From JAUIIK01 sp963745675 (lineage in GTDB: Bacteria > Chloroflexota > Chloroflexia > Thermomicrobiales > CFX8), in the NCBI GenBank assembly GCA_963745675.1, contig CAVUYM010000012.1:330558-394557 (forward strand): a stretch of 64,000 nt of DNA. Reading direction: 5' to 3'. Each line of letters begins with the position of its first letter. Position 1 is the stretch's first letter. The notes under the pieces were generated by a model. It did not search any database and had not been told where the DNA came from. It saw only the letters and a program-made list of their open reading frames with translations. Positions 51,987 to 62,462 of the stretch are shown here, in pieces. The position numbers and the translations under genes were made by a program.

Positions 51987-53451
51987 CCAGGGGGCCCGTT
52001 CGCCATCGCTACCGTGGCTGGGATGGCGCTCAGACGTATGCGCCAATCCGGCCGGAAGCCTTGCTCGACCAGATTGGTGCGCGCTTTCTGGATCAGGACG
52101 CTGCCCAGGTGATGAACGACATCCTTCATCGGGGTCTGACTCCGGATGGCGGCCAGCAGCTGCCGGGGCTGGATGATCTGCGCGGCGCAATCCGGGAACG
52201 GCTAGGCGATGTTGATCTCGATACCATCGAGCCGTCAACCGCGGCGGGCGCCGGAGATTTGTCTGACGAGGCTGCTCGTCTATTAAGGAAATGCATTGCC
52301 AATCCGCTCCAGGCTGGACGACTGTTGGCGGGCGCAAACCCCGGGTATTCGGGACGAGTTGTCAGAACTTCGTGATTCGGGCGGACCTCTTCAAGATGCT
52401 AGTCCGCTGGCCTCGCTGCTCGATCTGGCAAATCTGGAAGGGCGGATTCGGCGGGTTCGGCGCGTTGAAGATGTTGGCGATGTGCCCATTGAGCAGATCG
52501 CCGCCCTGCTTGGTGAGGAAATGGCCAACCGATTCAATGCGTTGGCTATGACGCTGGTCAATTTCAACGATCAGGGCTTTATTGATCCAAGCGGTTCCGG
52601 ACTATCCCCACAGGCGTTGCGACGTCTTGGGCGCGGTCTGTTGCAAGAGGCGCTGTCCGAGATCGAAAGCCGCCTGGGAGGCGACCATCAGGCGCAACAT
52701 ATCGGGGCAGGGCATGAGCGTGCTGACTCAACGCGTGCCTATCAGTTCGGTGATCCGTTCGATCTGGATCTCTCAGGAACGCTTCTGCAGGCTGTACAGC
52801 GCGCCCCGGGTGCGCCGGTGCAGTTAATTTCGAGCGACATGACGATCTTCGAGCGGGAGGAAACGGGACGTGTGGCAATGGTTCTCGCTATTGACCGCAG
52901 TCGCTCGATGGGGGAGCGCGGTTATCTTGTTGGCGGCAAAACGTCTTGCCTTATCGTTGACGGCGCTGATCCACACTCGCTATCCGCGCGATCGTCTGGA
53001 TTTGTTGACCTTTTCCAATGAAGCCGAGGCAGTAACGGTGTCTGAGCTAGCTGCGCTGCAATGGGAGCGCTATGCCGTCGGGACCAACATCCACGATGCA
53101 CTCGTCGCGGGCCGCCGAAAATTGTCTGGCGCAAGTGGTCTTCAACGCACGCTGGTGCTCATCACAGACGGCGAACCGACCGCATATCGGGATAGGCTCG
53201 GAGAAATCTGTTATGCCGAGCCGCCAACGCCAGAGGCACTGGCTATGACCTATGCGGCGGCCCGCCAATTGCGACGAGATCAGATCATGTTGGTAGTGGC
53301 GCTGCTCACGCGCGATCGGGAGACGGTCACCTTTGCCGAGGAGGTGGTCAGGCAGTCTGGAGGTCGCTTGATGTCCGCCGAACCCGAGGATCTCAAGTAT
53401 CGCGATGTTCATGGGATACCGCAGCTTGCGTCTAGCGAATTAGCTCTGTGA
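51983..53451 (+). pseudogene. VWA-domain protein, split by two frameshifts
   Basis: Three frames in turn make one protein of about 490 residues. 51983-52375: VRHRYRGWDGAQTYAPIRPE..., ARLLRKCIANPLQAGRLL. 52296-53021: RVEDVGDVPIEQIAALLGEE..., ALRRLGRGLLQEALSEIESR..., VAMVLAIDRSRSMGERG. 52870-53451: ALIHTRYPRDRLDLLTFSNE..., YAVGTNIHDALVAGRRKL, LVLITDGEPTAY. DRSRS is the MIDAS DxSxS, TNIHDAL supplies the Thr and ITDGEPT the Asp, so metal-dependent binding is intact. Breaks lie near 52330 and 52940. It resembles VWA proteins that pair with MoxR-type ATPases. Here it is coupled to a TPP enzyme instead. Confidence 0.8.
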
Positions 53452-53915
53452 GCGTTGGCGGATGAGTTCTGCCTGGCGGGCGTTGCTGGCCCGGTTCTTG
53501 CCGCTCTCCTTTGCCACATACATGGCCATGTCTGCAGCCCGCAGGAGATCGGTGGATGATTTGGCGTCGCAGGGATAGGTCGCGACACCAATTGAAAGAC
53601 TGAGGTGGATTTCGTTCGTCGCCGTCGCAATCGAACGGCTGCTGGCTTGCTGCGTTGAGCAAGCGTTCGCAGACCGAGAGTGCCTGAGTCTCGTTGATAC
53701 CTGGGAGCAAAACGACGAATTCATCCCCGGCGTAACGCGCCAGGAGATCCTCGGCACCGCAACTGGGCCAGCATTCTGCTCGCGAGTTCCCGCAGTACCT
53801 GATCGCCAACGAGGTGTCCGTGGGAGTCATTGATCTCCTTGAGATCGTCGAGGTCGATAACCGCCAGCGACAACGAAAGCTCTTCGCGTCTGGATAACTC
53901 GAACTGTTCGAGCAA
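53440..53915 (-). pseudogene. GGDEF domain pieces of the GAF-GGDEF protein
   Basis: Three frames carry the rest of the cyclase domain: ELSRREELSLSLAVIDLDDLKEIND, then SHGHLVGDQVLRELASRM; AEDLLARYAGDEFVVLLPGI; and EIHLSLSIGVATYPCDAKSS, then TDLLRAADMAMYVAKESGKN. The active-site motif is AGDEF, a variant that can still be active in some cyclases. Breaks are near 53905, 53765 and 53635. The end (ARQAELIRQRSQS) stops just short of the convergent VWA gene. Confidence 0.75.
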
Positions 53916-56139
53916 GCGCCTGTTGAAAGTAGCGCAGGTTGGGGACGCCGGTCATCGGATCGAGTGTCGCCTCCTGGGTTAGTGCCGCATAGGCGCGAGC
54001 ATTGTTAAGCAGGACGCCTGCGTGTTCAGCAAAGGTTGTCAGCAGGCGCAAATCACGTTCGGTCACTGGCCGCTCGCGTGTCCCTTCGACATTGAGAACG
54101 CCGACGATCTCGCCATTGCAGCGAATCGGGACACAGACTTCGCTCGTCATCTCCTCTCGTTCGCGGATGTAATCAGGATCCGTCGATACATCTTCCAGCA
54201 GGACGGGTTGGCCGGTACTCGCTACACGGCCCGAAATACCGTCCTTGACACTCAAGACGCGCGGAGATCCATCCGTCTCATATCCATAGTGCGCTCGAAG
54301 TACCAGGACGCGGCCTTCCAGCAGCGCCAGCGAGACGAGCGGGTAGCCCAGGCTTTCCCCGAGGGTACCGGCGATGCGCCGGAGCGATTCGTCGGGATCA
54401 AGCGTTTCGGCGACGATCGTCGACACACGCTGGATCGCTTCCATAGCCATGCGGGTCTCGCGTTCGGCCGTAATGAGCTGCCGGTTACTCAGTGCGATGC
54501 CAATGTGACTGGCGAGAATGTGCAAGATTTCATAGTCGAGGTTTGTCAGCGGGTTCTCTGCGTCAGATTCAACGTTGAGCACACCGGTGACGGTATCACC
54601 AGTGCGAAGCGGCAACGCAATCTCGGAGACGGTGTTGCGACCGGTATCGATGAAGGCCGAATCGTTGCGGACGTCCCGGATAAACACCGGTTTGCCAGTG
54701 CGCGCCACACGGCCCATGAGGCCCTCTTCGAGCGATAGGCCGTCCCGGATCCATTCCGGAACATGCTCGATATTTCCTAAATCTATTCCGCCAAAAACAA
54801 GGCGACTGCCGGAGATCATGGCGATCGAACAGTCGTAGCCAAATGTACGCCGAATCTCGCGTGTCATCAGCGCCAGAAGATCATCAGCGTCTGTCGAGCG
54901 AGCAATAAACGCGGTGACTCGTTCGACCAGCGAGAGCAGCAGATTCTGTCTCGAAGAAACGCGGATGCGGTGCTCTCGTTCCAGCGCATGGGAAAGATGG
55001 CGACCCATAATCGTCGCCGTCTCTCGCTCTTCGACTGAGAAGGGTCGTTTGTCGCAGCGTTCAATGACAATGACACCGACCGATTCATCGTGCGAGATGA
55101 TTGGAATTGCGAGGAGAGTCGATTGAATGCGGGAATTCCTGGAACTATCCACCCAGATCCCTGCGTGTGATTGACCCGAATTCAGCGCCAGGCGCACCGT
55201 CGGGACGGCGATCAACTGGAGCAGGTCATCGTCGGAATGATCACTTGACGAAACGCCGCTCGTAAATAGTCCGGGCCGCACCGGGTCGGGAGCGACGAGC
55301 GATACCGTGTCAGCCGCCAGGAGTTCGGCGATATCTTTCAATAGAGGCTGGACCGTAGCATCGATGCCTGAGAGTGTTGAGATGTGCGAGACAATGGTGA
55401 GCAGTTGTCGGACGTTGAAGGGCGGCGAAGCCTCGCTATCTTGCTGTTTTGCGTGCTGTTCGAGTTCAATCTTCTCAGCGAGTGTGTCTCCAACCTTGCT
55501 GAGGAGAGTGATGAGGTCAGAGTCGATACGTTGATGAGCATTCGCGTTGAAGAGTATGAAACCGGCGTATTCATCATGAGCATAGATTGGGATTCGGGTT
55601 GATGGTTCGTTGCTCTCAATCGGTTCGAACGGGATCATTTGTCGTTCATCGGTCGTAGTCAATCTCGGCGTAGGCTTTAGTTCATGAGTAGCCTCATTGA
55701 GATCATCGACCTCCGATGAAGGCTTAGTCCCCTGAGCAGCGTGAATAACCATGTCGCTGGCGCGCAGAGCAAGACTGATGGAATCCAGATTGAGAAGTTC
55801 TCGAATCTCGGAAACGATGCTTGGAAGATCTGCGGTGAGATCTTGAGAACGAACGACGAGCATCGTGAGGTAGTGCAGCACATCCGGTGACTCGAAGCCA
55901 TGCTTCGAACTCGAGGGAGATAGGTTGTCTGTATTGCCGTTCGGAGCGGACTCCGAAAGGCGCGACGCTAGCTCGCTACTCACCGAGACACCTCTTGGGA
56001 TGGTCGAGTTCTTATGAACCCGGGAGTCATTCGATCGGTCGAAGGGCATCGGACCCTTTTCTCTATGCTCCAGCGTAGAGGGAACGGGCGCGAAAGAGTG
56101 AGGGCCAAGCGTCCTGTATTCGCGGATCAGTCCAGCCAT
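53827..56139 (-). CDS. Multi-GAF sensor diguanylate cyclase, N-terminal and central part
   Basis: 770 residues in this frame. There are four GAF-like modules: LTMLVVRSQDLTADLPSIVS... (about 88-230), VSHISTLSGIDATVQPLLKD... (about 245-385), VERVTAFIARSTDADDLLAL... (about 400-545) and IQRVSTIVAETLDPDESLRR... (about 565-720). The last two end VTGVLNVESDAENPLTNLDY and IVGVLNVEGTRERPVTERDL. The GGDEF domain begins at DPMTGVPNLRYFQQAL and then breaks into other frames (previous entry). No membrane helix, so it is a cytosolic sensor. ATG 56049 has a better ribosome site (GAGAAAAGGG) than ATG 56139. GAF ligands are unknown. Confidence 0.87.
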   Translation of the reverse strand: MAGLIREYRTLGPHSFAPVPSTLEHREKGPMPFDRSNDSRVHKNSTIPRGVSVSSELASRLSESAPNGNTDNLSPSSSKHGFESPDVLHYLTMLVVRSQDLTADLPSIVSEIRELLNLDSISLALRASDMVIHAAQGTKPSSEVDDLNEATHELKPTPRLTTTDERQMIPFEPIESNEPSTRIPIYAHDEYAGFILFNANAHQRIDSDLITLLSKVGDTLAEKIELEQHAKQQDSEASPPFNVRQLLTIVSHISTLSGIDATVQPLLKDIAELLAADTVSLVAPDPVRPGLFTSGVSSSDHSDDDLLQLIAVPTVRLALNSGQSHAGIWVDSSRNSRIQSTLLAIPIISHDESVGVIVIERCDKRPFSVEERETATIMGRHLSHALEREHRIRVSSRQNLLLSLVERVTAFIARSTDADDLLALMTREIRRTFGYDCSIAMISGSRLVFGGIDLGNIEHVPEWIRDGLSLEEGLMGRVARTGKPVFIRDVRNDSAFIDTGRNTVSEIALPLRTGDTVTGVLNVESDAENPLTNLDYEILHILASHIGIALSNRQLITAERETRMAMEAIQRVSTIVAETLDPDESLRRIAGTLGESLGYPLVSLALLEGRVLVLRAHYGYETDGSPRVLSVKDGISGRVASTGQPVLLEDVSTDPDYIREREEMTSEVCVPIRCNGEIVGVLNVEGTRERPVTERDLRLLTTFAEHAGVLLNNARAYAALTQEATLDPMTGVPNLRYFQQALARTVRVIQTRRAFVVAGGYRPRRSQGDQ

Positions 56140-56302
56140 TTTGGGACAATCCAGAGGAAGTGGAAGGTCAGTTTGATGCAGGATGATCTGAAAAGCATTG
56201 GAGGTGAGGGCGCGATGAGAAAAAGACCTGACTCATGATAGACTCGACCGTTCCCGGTGACGCGAAAGTAGTTTTCGGACTGGGATAGTAGCCTCGCCAT
56301 AT

Positions 56303-56399
56303 GGGGGTGGATCGGGCCCGGTGGCTCGTGCGGTCTTCAAAACCGTTGTGGGGGGTGACGAGCCTCCCAGGTGGGTTCGACTCCCATGCACCCCCGCCA
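56303..56399 (+). tRNA. selC: tRNA-Sec (anticodon TCA)
   Basis: 97 bases including an encoded CCA. The acceptor arm GGGGGTGG pairs with GCACCCCC (seven pairs; the eighth is G opposite G). The six-pair D stem CGGGCC/GGCTCG has only a four-base loop. The anticodon arm is GCGGT-CTTCAAA-ACCGT, with TCA at 56337-56339. The long variable arm GGGGGG/CCTCCC has a seven-base loop. The T arm is GTGGG-TTCGACT-CCCAT. The long D stem, long acceptor and TCA anticodon are the diagnostic traits of selenocysteine tRNA. It implies that the genome makes selenoproteins, although no selA, selB or selD is seen in this window. Confidence 0.95.
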
Positions 56400-56480
56400 C
56401 TCCATTAGCCTCATGAATAGTGCTTACCAAGTGATTGGCGAGACAGCCGGGTCACGCGCAAAAAGGTGTTCTTGTTGGCG

Positions 56481-57068
56481 CTACCCATTTTCCATGCGAC
56501 CGGCTAGCATCATCACTTGCCAGTAGCCCCCGTCGGCGTAGTGGACGAGGGTGTTTTCGAGGCTGCGCTCGATTAATTCGCCTTCAGCGGAATGGGCGCC
56601 CGCGGCGTGGGCGACGGCTTCCGGGAGGCCAACGGTCAGGGCGACGTGGACGCCGTAGACAGAGTGGCGGATGGACGGGTAACCCGTCGCACCGATATCG
56701 TTCTTCCAGCGTGCTTGATTGCGGGGGCTGAATTCGAAGGGTTTGCCGACGTCGTGACAGAGGGCGCAGGCCCACAACAGATCGCGATCGATGCCGAGGT
56801 CGCCGTGCACCTGCTCCAGGCCATCGGCTAACCCCTGAGCCATGCGAGCGACGCCACGGATGTGATCGACCTGGGTGCCATCGATGAGCGCCGGGGTATC
56901 GGGGTTGCCTGATGCCCGGATATCTTCGATGCGCTGAAACTCGGTCTGGCTAAGTGAATAGGCCCAGGCCTCCACCACAAGATCGCGTAGTTCTTCGTTC
57001 TCAATCAGGTCGAGTTCTGTACGCAAACTCTCACGGACAGACTCGCGATAGGACATGAGTTCATGCAT
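56481..57068 (-). CDS. HD-domain hydrolase
   Basis: 195 residues, mostly helical. TQVDHIRGVARMAQGLADGL carries the first His, LLWACALCHDVGKPFEFSPR the central HD pair, SVYGVHVALTVGLPEAVAHA a later His, and ENTLVHYADGG the final Asp-like position. This is the metal-dependent phosphohydrolase (HD) fold; related proteins act on nucleotides or ring nucleotides. The substrate is not predictable. The gene is free-standing on the minus strand, next to the convergent tRNA-Sec gene. Confidence 0.82.
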   Translation of the reverse strand: MHELMSYRESVRESLRTELDLIENEELRDLVVEAWAYSLSQTEFQRIEDIRASGNPDTPALIDGTQVDHIRGVARMAQGLADGLEQVHGDLGIDRDLLWACALCHDVGKPFEFSPRNQARWKNDIGATGYPSIRHSVYGVHVALTVGLPEAVAHAAGAHSAEGELIERSLENTLVHYADGGYWQVMMLAGRMENG

Positions 57069-57114
57069 GTGGACTTCCTTTCATAGAGATCATGCCTTCG
57101 CTAGAGCTGTCGCG

Positions 57115-57960
57115 TCACATCCAGCGAGCTAAAAATAGCTCGATGTCGCGGCTCCAGCGCTCGGGTTCGCGGCGGAAGAAGGCGTGGCCTTCGCCGGGGC
57201 CGGAACCGCTCGGCGGGTAAATACGGGTTTCGTGGGATTTACCCAGACGGGCCAGCTGGCGGCCGAGCGCGTAGGTCGGTTCGAGATTGCTGTCGTTCTC
57301 GGCCTGGATGATGAAGAGCGGAGTGTCGCAGGCCGAGATAGAGTCGAGCAGTGCCGTTTGAATCTGCGGCACATCGGGCCAGGTCAGTGCCGCTCCGGCG
57401 AAGCAGATGCCTGCTTTGAAGCGGTTCGTGCGGCCAACGCAGAGGATCGTCATGATCGAGCCGAAGGATTGACCGACCAGACCTATCCGCTCGGCGTCGA
57501 TCTCTGGTTGTTGTCCAAGCCATTCCGCCGCGGCCAGGACATCGTCGCTCTCGGCAGTCAGCGTCGTGACGAGCTGGCGGCCAACGGCGTGATACATCGT
57601 CTCGCCTTCGTCCGGCTCGCCGGTGACGAGGTCGCGCCAGAAGGTCCCGGGATTGCCGTTGTGCCCCCGGCGCATCGGCGAGAAGACGGCGTAGCCGAGT
57701 CGGGAGAGCTCCTTCAGGCCGCTGATGACTTCAGGGACCAGCCCGCCGCTGCCGTGATTGAACATGAGTGCTGGGAAGGGACCTTCACCATCGGGTAGCA
57801 GGAGATACCCGGCCAGTTCGTGGCCATCACTCGTGTAGGTTACTCGTCGTCCGAATTCTTCATACCCCGCTGGAATCATGGATTTCACGGTGCCTTCCCG
57901 GCTCAGCGTATCGGTCTGACTGCGAATTAGCGTAGACCAGTCTAGCTTTGCCTGCCCCAT
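57115..57960 (-). CDS. Alpha/beta hydrolase (dienelactone-hydrolase-like)
   Basis: 281 residues from ATG 57960 (GGTGGTGAG upstream). Core features: LAGYLLLPDGEGPFPALMFNHGSGG (oxyanion-hole region), RIGLVGQSFGSIMTILC (nucleophile Ser in GxSxG), PLFIIQAENDSNLEPTYALG (acid) and GEGHAFFRREPERW (His). All triad positions are present. The fold is that of DLH/prolyl-oligopeptidase-type esterases. No signal peptide. Substrate unknown. It is separated from the HD gene by about 45 bases and may share a transcript with it. Confidence 0.85.
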   Translation of the reverse strand: MGQAKLDWSTLIRSQTDTLSREGTVKSMIPAGYEEFGRRVTYTSDGHELAGYLLLPDGEGPFPALMFNHGSGGLVPEVISGLKELSRLGYAVFSPMRRGHNGNPGTFWRDLVTGEPDEGETMYHAVGRQLVTTLTAESDDVLAAAEWLGQQPEIDAERIGLVGQSFGSIMTILCVGRTNRFKAGICFAGAALTWPDVPQIQTALLDSISACDTPLFIIQAENDSNLEPTYALGRQLARLGKSHETRIYPPSGSGPGEGHAFFRREPERWSRDIELFLARWM

Positions 57961-58245
57961 TCTCACCACCCTGGATTCCGAGTTGCCGGGAGTTTGACTT
58001 GACAATGCGTAGGTGCGTCGCATTCAGTGAAGGCACCCGCTAAGAATCCGCTAAGAGCCGCCCGTCATACTCCGGATCAACAGCTTATGTTCGCAGGCGC
58101 CGCGCGTCAGAGTGACGCACCGTCCAAGCGAATCGGGGGCAGAGCAAGTTGTAGAACCGTAGTTGGCGATTGCGCCAGGTTGCTCTCCCGGTGGACGCAG
58201 TGCACCGGGCGCGGCAGCCCAAAACCTCACTAGAGGAGGCGCAAA

Positions 58246-58725
58246 ATGACGCAGGATTACGACACCACAACGACGACGAACCCGGATTCGGTCCTTGGGT
58301 ATCTTCAGGAACTTGTCCTGATGGCGGTGATGCTGGGTGAACGCTTGCCCGGCACCCGGAAACCGCTTCAATTGCTCGCGCGTGGACGGCGTCTGGGCGA
58401 TATTCCATCGAAGATCGTTCGATCGAATCTCGCTCAGTCGCTGAAGCTGGACGAGCTTCCTCGCCGCCTTGATTTGCTGTCACTCGAGCAGCTCAAGCTG
58501 GAGGAACAGTTGCTCGTTGATGGCGAGATCAGTTTCCTGGCCTTTCGACCCGCTATCTGGAGCGAGGAGCGGGTAGAGCTATCGATGGTGATCGGTGGCA
58601 TGAACAAAGAGGAGGGCGATTGGCGTTGCCGCGAAATCGGCCACGTCGACACCGCATTTCATGAGATTAGCGGGCGTTGGGCGGCGGTCAGCGAGCCACA
58701 CATTTATCTAGCGCCGGAGCATTGA
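58246..58725 (+). CDS. Hypothetical protein, 159 residues
   Basis: Preceded by AGAGGAGG. After a Thr-rich start (MTQDYDTTTTTNPDS), the first part is helical (VLGYLQELVLMAVMLGERLP). A DELPRRLDLLSLEQLKLEEQ segment follows, then a beta-rich C-terminus (LLVDGEISFLAFRPAIWSEE, IGHVDTAFHEISGRWAAVSE). No cofactor or catalytic motif. I do not recognise a family. It lies just ahead of the BTAD regulator, 23 bases away, and may be co-transcribed with it. Confidence 0.65.
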   Translation: MTQDYDTTTTTNPDSVLGYLQELVLMAVMLGERLPGTRKPLQLLARGRRLGDIPSKIVRSNLAQSLKLDELPRRLDLLSLEQLKLEEQLLVDGEISFLAFRPAIWSEERVELSMVIGGMNKEEGDWRCREIGHVDTAFHEISGRWAAVSEPHIYLAPEH

Positions 58726-58748
58726 CTAATTGATCGGTACTAGCTACA

Positions 58749-61700
58749 GTGGATATATCAACTGATAGACAACTACTGCTCGATAATCCGCCTGACGTTG
58801 GCGAAGAGACTTATCCGCGAGAAGGAGCGGGCGTTTTGCCGGCAGTGCAGCAAACTGAATCATTGCGCGTCGAATTGCTCGGCGGTTTCCGCATCACTTG
58901 CGGGACGAACGAGATACCCGACGACGGCTGGCGATTGGCGAAGGCACGCAGTCTCGTCAAGATCGTCGCGCTTGCCCATGGTCAGAGCATCCTCCGCGAA
59001 CAGCTCGTCGATCTGCTCTGGCCGGAACTCGATCCCGACGCCGGCGCGAACAACCTCCACCAGGCGTTGCATATTGCCCGGCGGACGCTCGGCACGCTGC
59101 TGCCCGATGAGAAGCCCAACCGTATCTTGCGGCTCCAGCGCGGCGTCCTCAGTCTGGAATCTCCAGGCCCACTCTGGATCGATGTCGACGCCTTTGAGCA
59201 GCAAGCCCGGGAGCTCCAGTCAATCGACGATCCTGCCAGCTTTTACCCGACGCTAGATCTCTATCGCGGCGACTTGCTGCCCGATGACCTCTACGAGGAC
59301 TGGGCGGCCGAGCGTCGTATCGCGCTGCACGAGCAATATCTCTCGCTGCTCGACCGGCTGGCCCGGCTGCATGTGGCCAGGCGTGAAGCGACGCCTGCTA
59401 TCGATGCCCTGCGCCGTATCGTCGCGATCGAACCCGATCGTGAGGAAGCGCACCGCAGTCTAATGGAACTCTACGCTCTGACCGGCCGTCGCCAGCAGGC
59501 GCTGCGGCAGTATGAGCGGTTGCGCGAGATCCTCGAACGTGAACTGGAACTCGAGCCTGAGCCGGAAAGCGACGATCTCTACGCAGCGATCCTCTCTGGC
59601 GATTTCCCGGGGGAAACCTGGGAGATGGAGCCGGCCTCGACCGTCGAACCAGCGCCGCGACCGGAGATCACTGAATCGATCGCCGATTTCCTCGCACGCG
59701 CCGGAGATTTCGTTGGACGTGGCGAGGAGCTCGGGACACTGCAAGCATGCGCTGTCGCGGGTCATCGGCGGCCAGGGCGAGATCATCCTGGTGGCCGGCG
59801 AACCGGGCATCGGCAAGACGCGGATGTCGGAAGAGTTTCTGCGCTACGCGAGCGCTCAAGGTGTCCGCACCCTCTGGGGGCGCTGCTACGAGGGCGACGG
59901 GGCGCCGGCCTACTGGCCCTGGGTGCAGGTCGTCCGCAGCTACCTCGATGGCCGCTCGACCGCCGAGCTGAGGACCGTCATGGGTCCCGGCGCGGCCGAC
60001 ATCGCCCGCATCGCACCAGAATTGCGGGAGCGGCTGCCCGATCTCGAAGAGCCGCCGCCACTCGACCCCGACGGCGAGCGTTTTCGACTCTTCGACAGCA
60101 TGACGACCTTCCTGAAGAACGCCGCCGAGCAGAGCGCCGCTGGCGCTGATCATCGACGATCTCCACAGCGCCGACCGCTCGTCGCTGCTGCTGCTCGAAT
60201 TCCTGGCTCGCGAGATCGCCGAGACCGGCCTGCTGATCATCGGCACCTACCGCCACGTCGAGGTCGAGCGCGGTCACCCGCTGACCCGCACCCTCGGCCA
60301 GCTGGCCCGCCACGAGTCGAACGAGCGCATCACCCTCGACGGCCTGAGCGTCGCCGACATCGACCGCTACATCGAACTGGTCACGGACGCGCGCCGCCCG
60401 ATGGTCTGGCTGACGCAATCCACCAGCAGAGCGAGGGCAACCCCTTCTTCGTCCGCGAGATCGTGGCCTTACTAATAGAAGAAGAGCGCCTCAACAATCC
60501 CGACGACGTCCGTTCCTGGCGCTTGACCATCCCCCACGGCATCCGCGAGACGATCGCCCTGCGCACCGCCCGGCTGAGCGACACCGCCCACCGTGTCCTG
60601 ACGACCGCCTCCGTCTCCGGCCGCGACTTCGAGCTCCCCATCGTCGCCCAGGTCGCGAACTTTCGACGAACTGGACACGCTCGATGCATTGGAAGAAGCC
60701 CTCGGCACCGGCCTGATCATCGAATCGCCCCCGGTCCCCGGCGGCTTCCGCTTCACCCACGCCATCACCCGCCAGACCCTCTACGACGACCTCTCCCAGG
60801 CCCGCCGCCTGCGGATGCACCTTCGGACGGGTGAGGCGATTGAAGGAGTTTCCCTCGACGAGAATGAATCTGTTCTCCCAGAGCTGGCGTACCACTTCTC
60901 GATCAGCGCTTCATTGAACTCCCAGGACAAAGCAATTAACTACAGCAAGCTCGCCGGAAAACAGGCAATGCGTAGTGTTGCCTATTCCGAGGCCTCGTCG
61001 TACTTCCAACAGGCTATTGACGCGCTTGAGTTAGACTCGTCTGCATTCGATAGATGACCGAGTTGATTTGCTTCTCCTGCTCGGCGAAGGACTTCAAGAG
61101 TGCAGGGGATACAACCGATGCAATTCGGACTTACCAACAGGCTGTCGAGCTTGCTCGTGAGAGCCAGGACCACGCACGCTTTGGGCTCGCTGTGGTTAGC
61201 CTTGCCGACACGGCATTCCAGTCTGGAGATCTCACAGGCACCTATCTACAACTACTCGAGGAAGCCAAGAGCACTCTGGAAGGCCATGACGATTGTCTGC
61301 ATGTGCGGGATTCTTCACTCTCTAGTACGTGATCTTTCAATGACAGAGTCTTCCAATCTCGATATCGAGAGGCAAGTTCGACAAGTTGCGGATGAAATTT
61401 CCCAGGTTGCCTATCAGGTCGAGGATCGCGAGTCACGGCTCCTGGCTCTCCTGTCGCGTCAATATGTTGGTTGGGATAGTAGCGGGCTAGGCGAACGTCT
61501 TGATCAGTTAGAAGAAGTCATCACCCTAGCTAAGGAACAAGGCAGATTCAACCAAGCGCTAATGGGGCACGCATGGCGCATCTTTTACCTAGTACAAGCA
61601 GGGAAATCGACAAGGCTAACCATGAGAACGACTCTTACATGAGCATTGCTCAGTCCATCCGCCAACCGCACAATCTATGGTCTGCAACATTCCGGAAAGC

Positions 61701-62462
61701 GATGTATGCATTAGTTACCGGGCGGTTTGAAGATGCAGAAGGACTCGCTGCAAAAGCGCTAACCATCGGCCGAGAGCAGCACCGCAGCAAGCTGGTGTAG
61801 CTTACTTTCTTCAGATCGCCATGATTGGTGAGAGCAGGATTGGCATGTGGAAGCCATTGAATTAGCTCGAGCTACGTCCATAGCCGATCATCAACTTCCC
61901 TCGCATACCGCGATCGTTAGAGCGCTCGTTTCTTCGGAGATGGGAGACGTCGAAGAATCTCAAAGGATGCTGGATGAACTCGTTGCGGATCGTTTTGAAG
62001 GTATTCCGTACAATATGCTCCGAGTTGCGAATCTTGCGCTACTTGCTCTCATTTCTATAGAAGTAAAGCATCTCTTGGCATCGGAGATGCTCCTGACTAT
62101 GCTTGAGCCATATGAAGGCCAGGTCATAAGTGGTGGCGGAAACACGGTCGTCTATGGTGCAGCATCACACTTTCTGGGATTGCTGGCATCAAAGGTCAAG
62201 GGCTGGGACGAGGCTAACCGCTACTTCGATTCTGCAATTGCTGTGCATTCGAAGATGAGGTGCCTCACCACTCACTGCCCACTCCCAGTGTGCACTAGCC
62301 ATAGCGCTACTTGCCCGAAATGCTACAAATGACCGATACCGCGCAAGCAAGATCCTTGAGTCAATATTGAGCACTGTCACTGAACTGGGTATGACGCGAA
62401 TGCAGCGCCGAATTGCGAAGAATATCGGTCACTCCGTAACTATGACTGGAGCGGGCGCGTGA
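58749..62462 (+). pseudogene. BTAD-AAA-TPR transcriptional regulator (SARP/LAL-like), heavily frameshifted
   Basis: One regulator of about 1200 residues read through many frames. 58749-59745: winged helix (ESLRVELLGGFRI..., LVDLLWPELDPDAGANNLHQ) and BTAD (LDLYRGDLLPDDLYEDWAAE, LRQYERLREILERELELEPE). About 59740-60130: ATPase with EIILVAGEPGIGKTRMSEEF. About 60130-60400: ALIIDDLHSADRSSLLLLEF (Walker B). Then LADAIHQQSEGNPFFVREIV and FRFTHAITRQTLYDDL. 60700-62462: TPR helices in five or more frames, ending MQRRIAKNIGHSV. Breaks occur near 59745, 60135, 60410, 60665, 61070, 61290, 61600 and 61800. The breaks are either errors or decay. The GTG start is uncertain. Confidence 0.8.
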
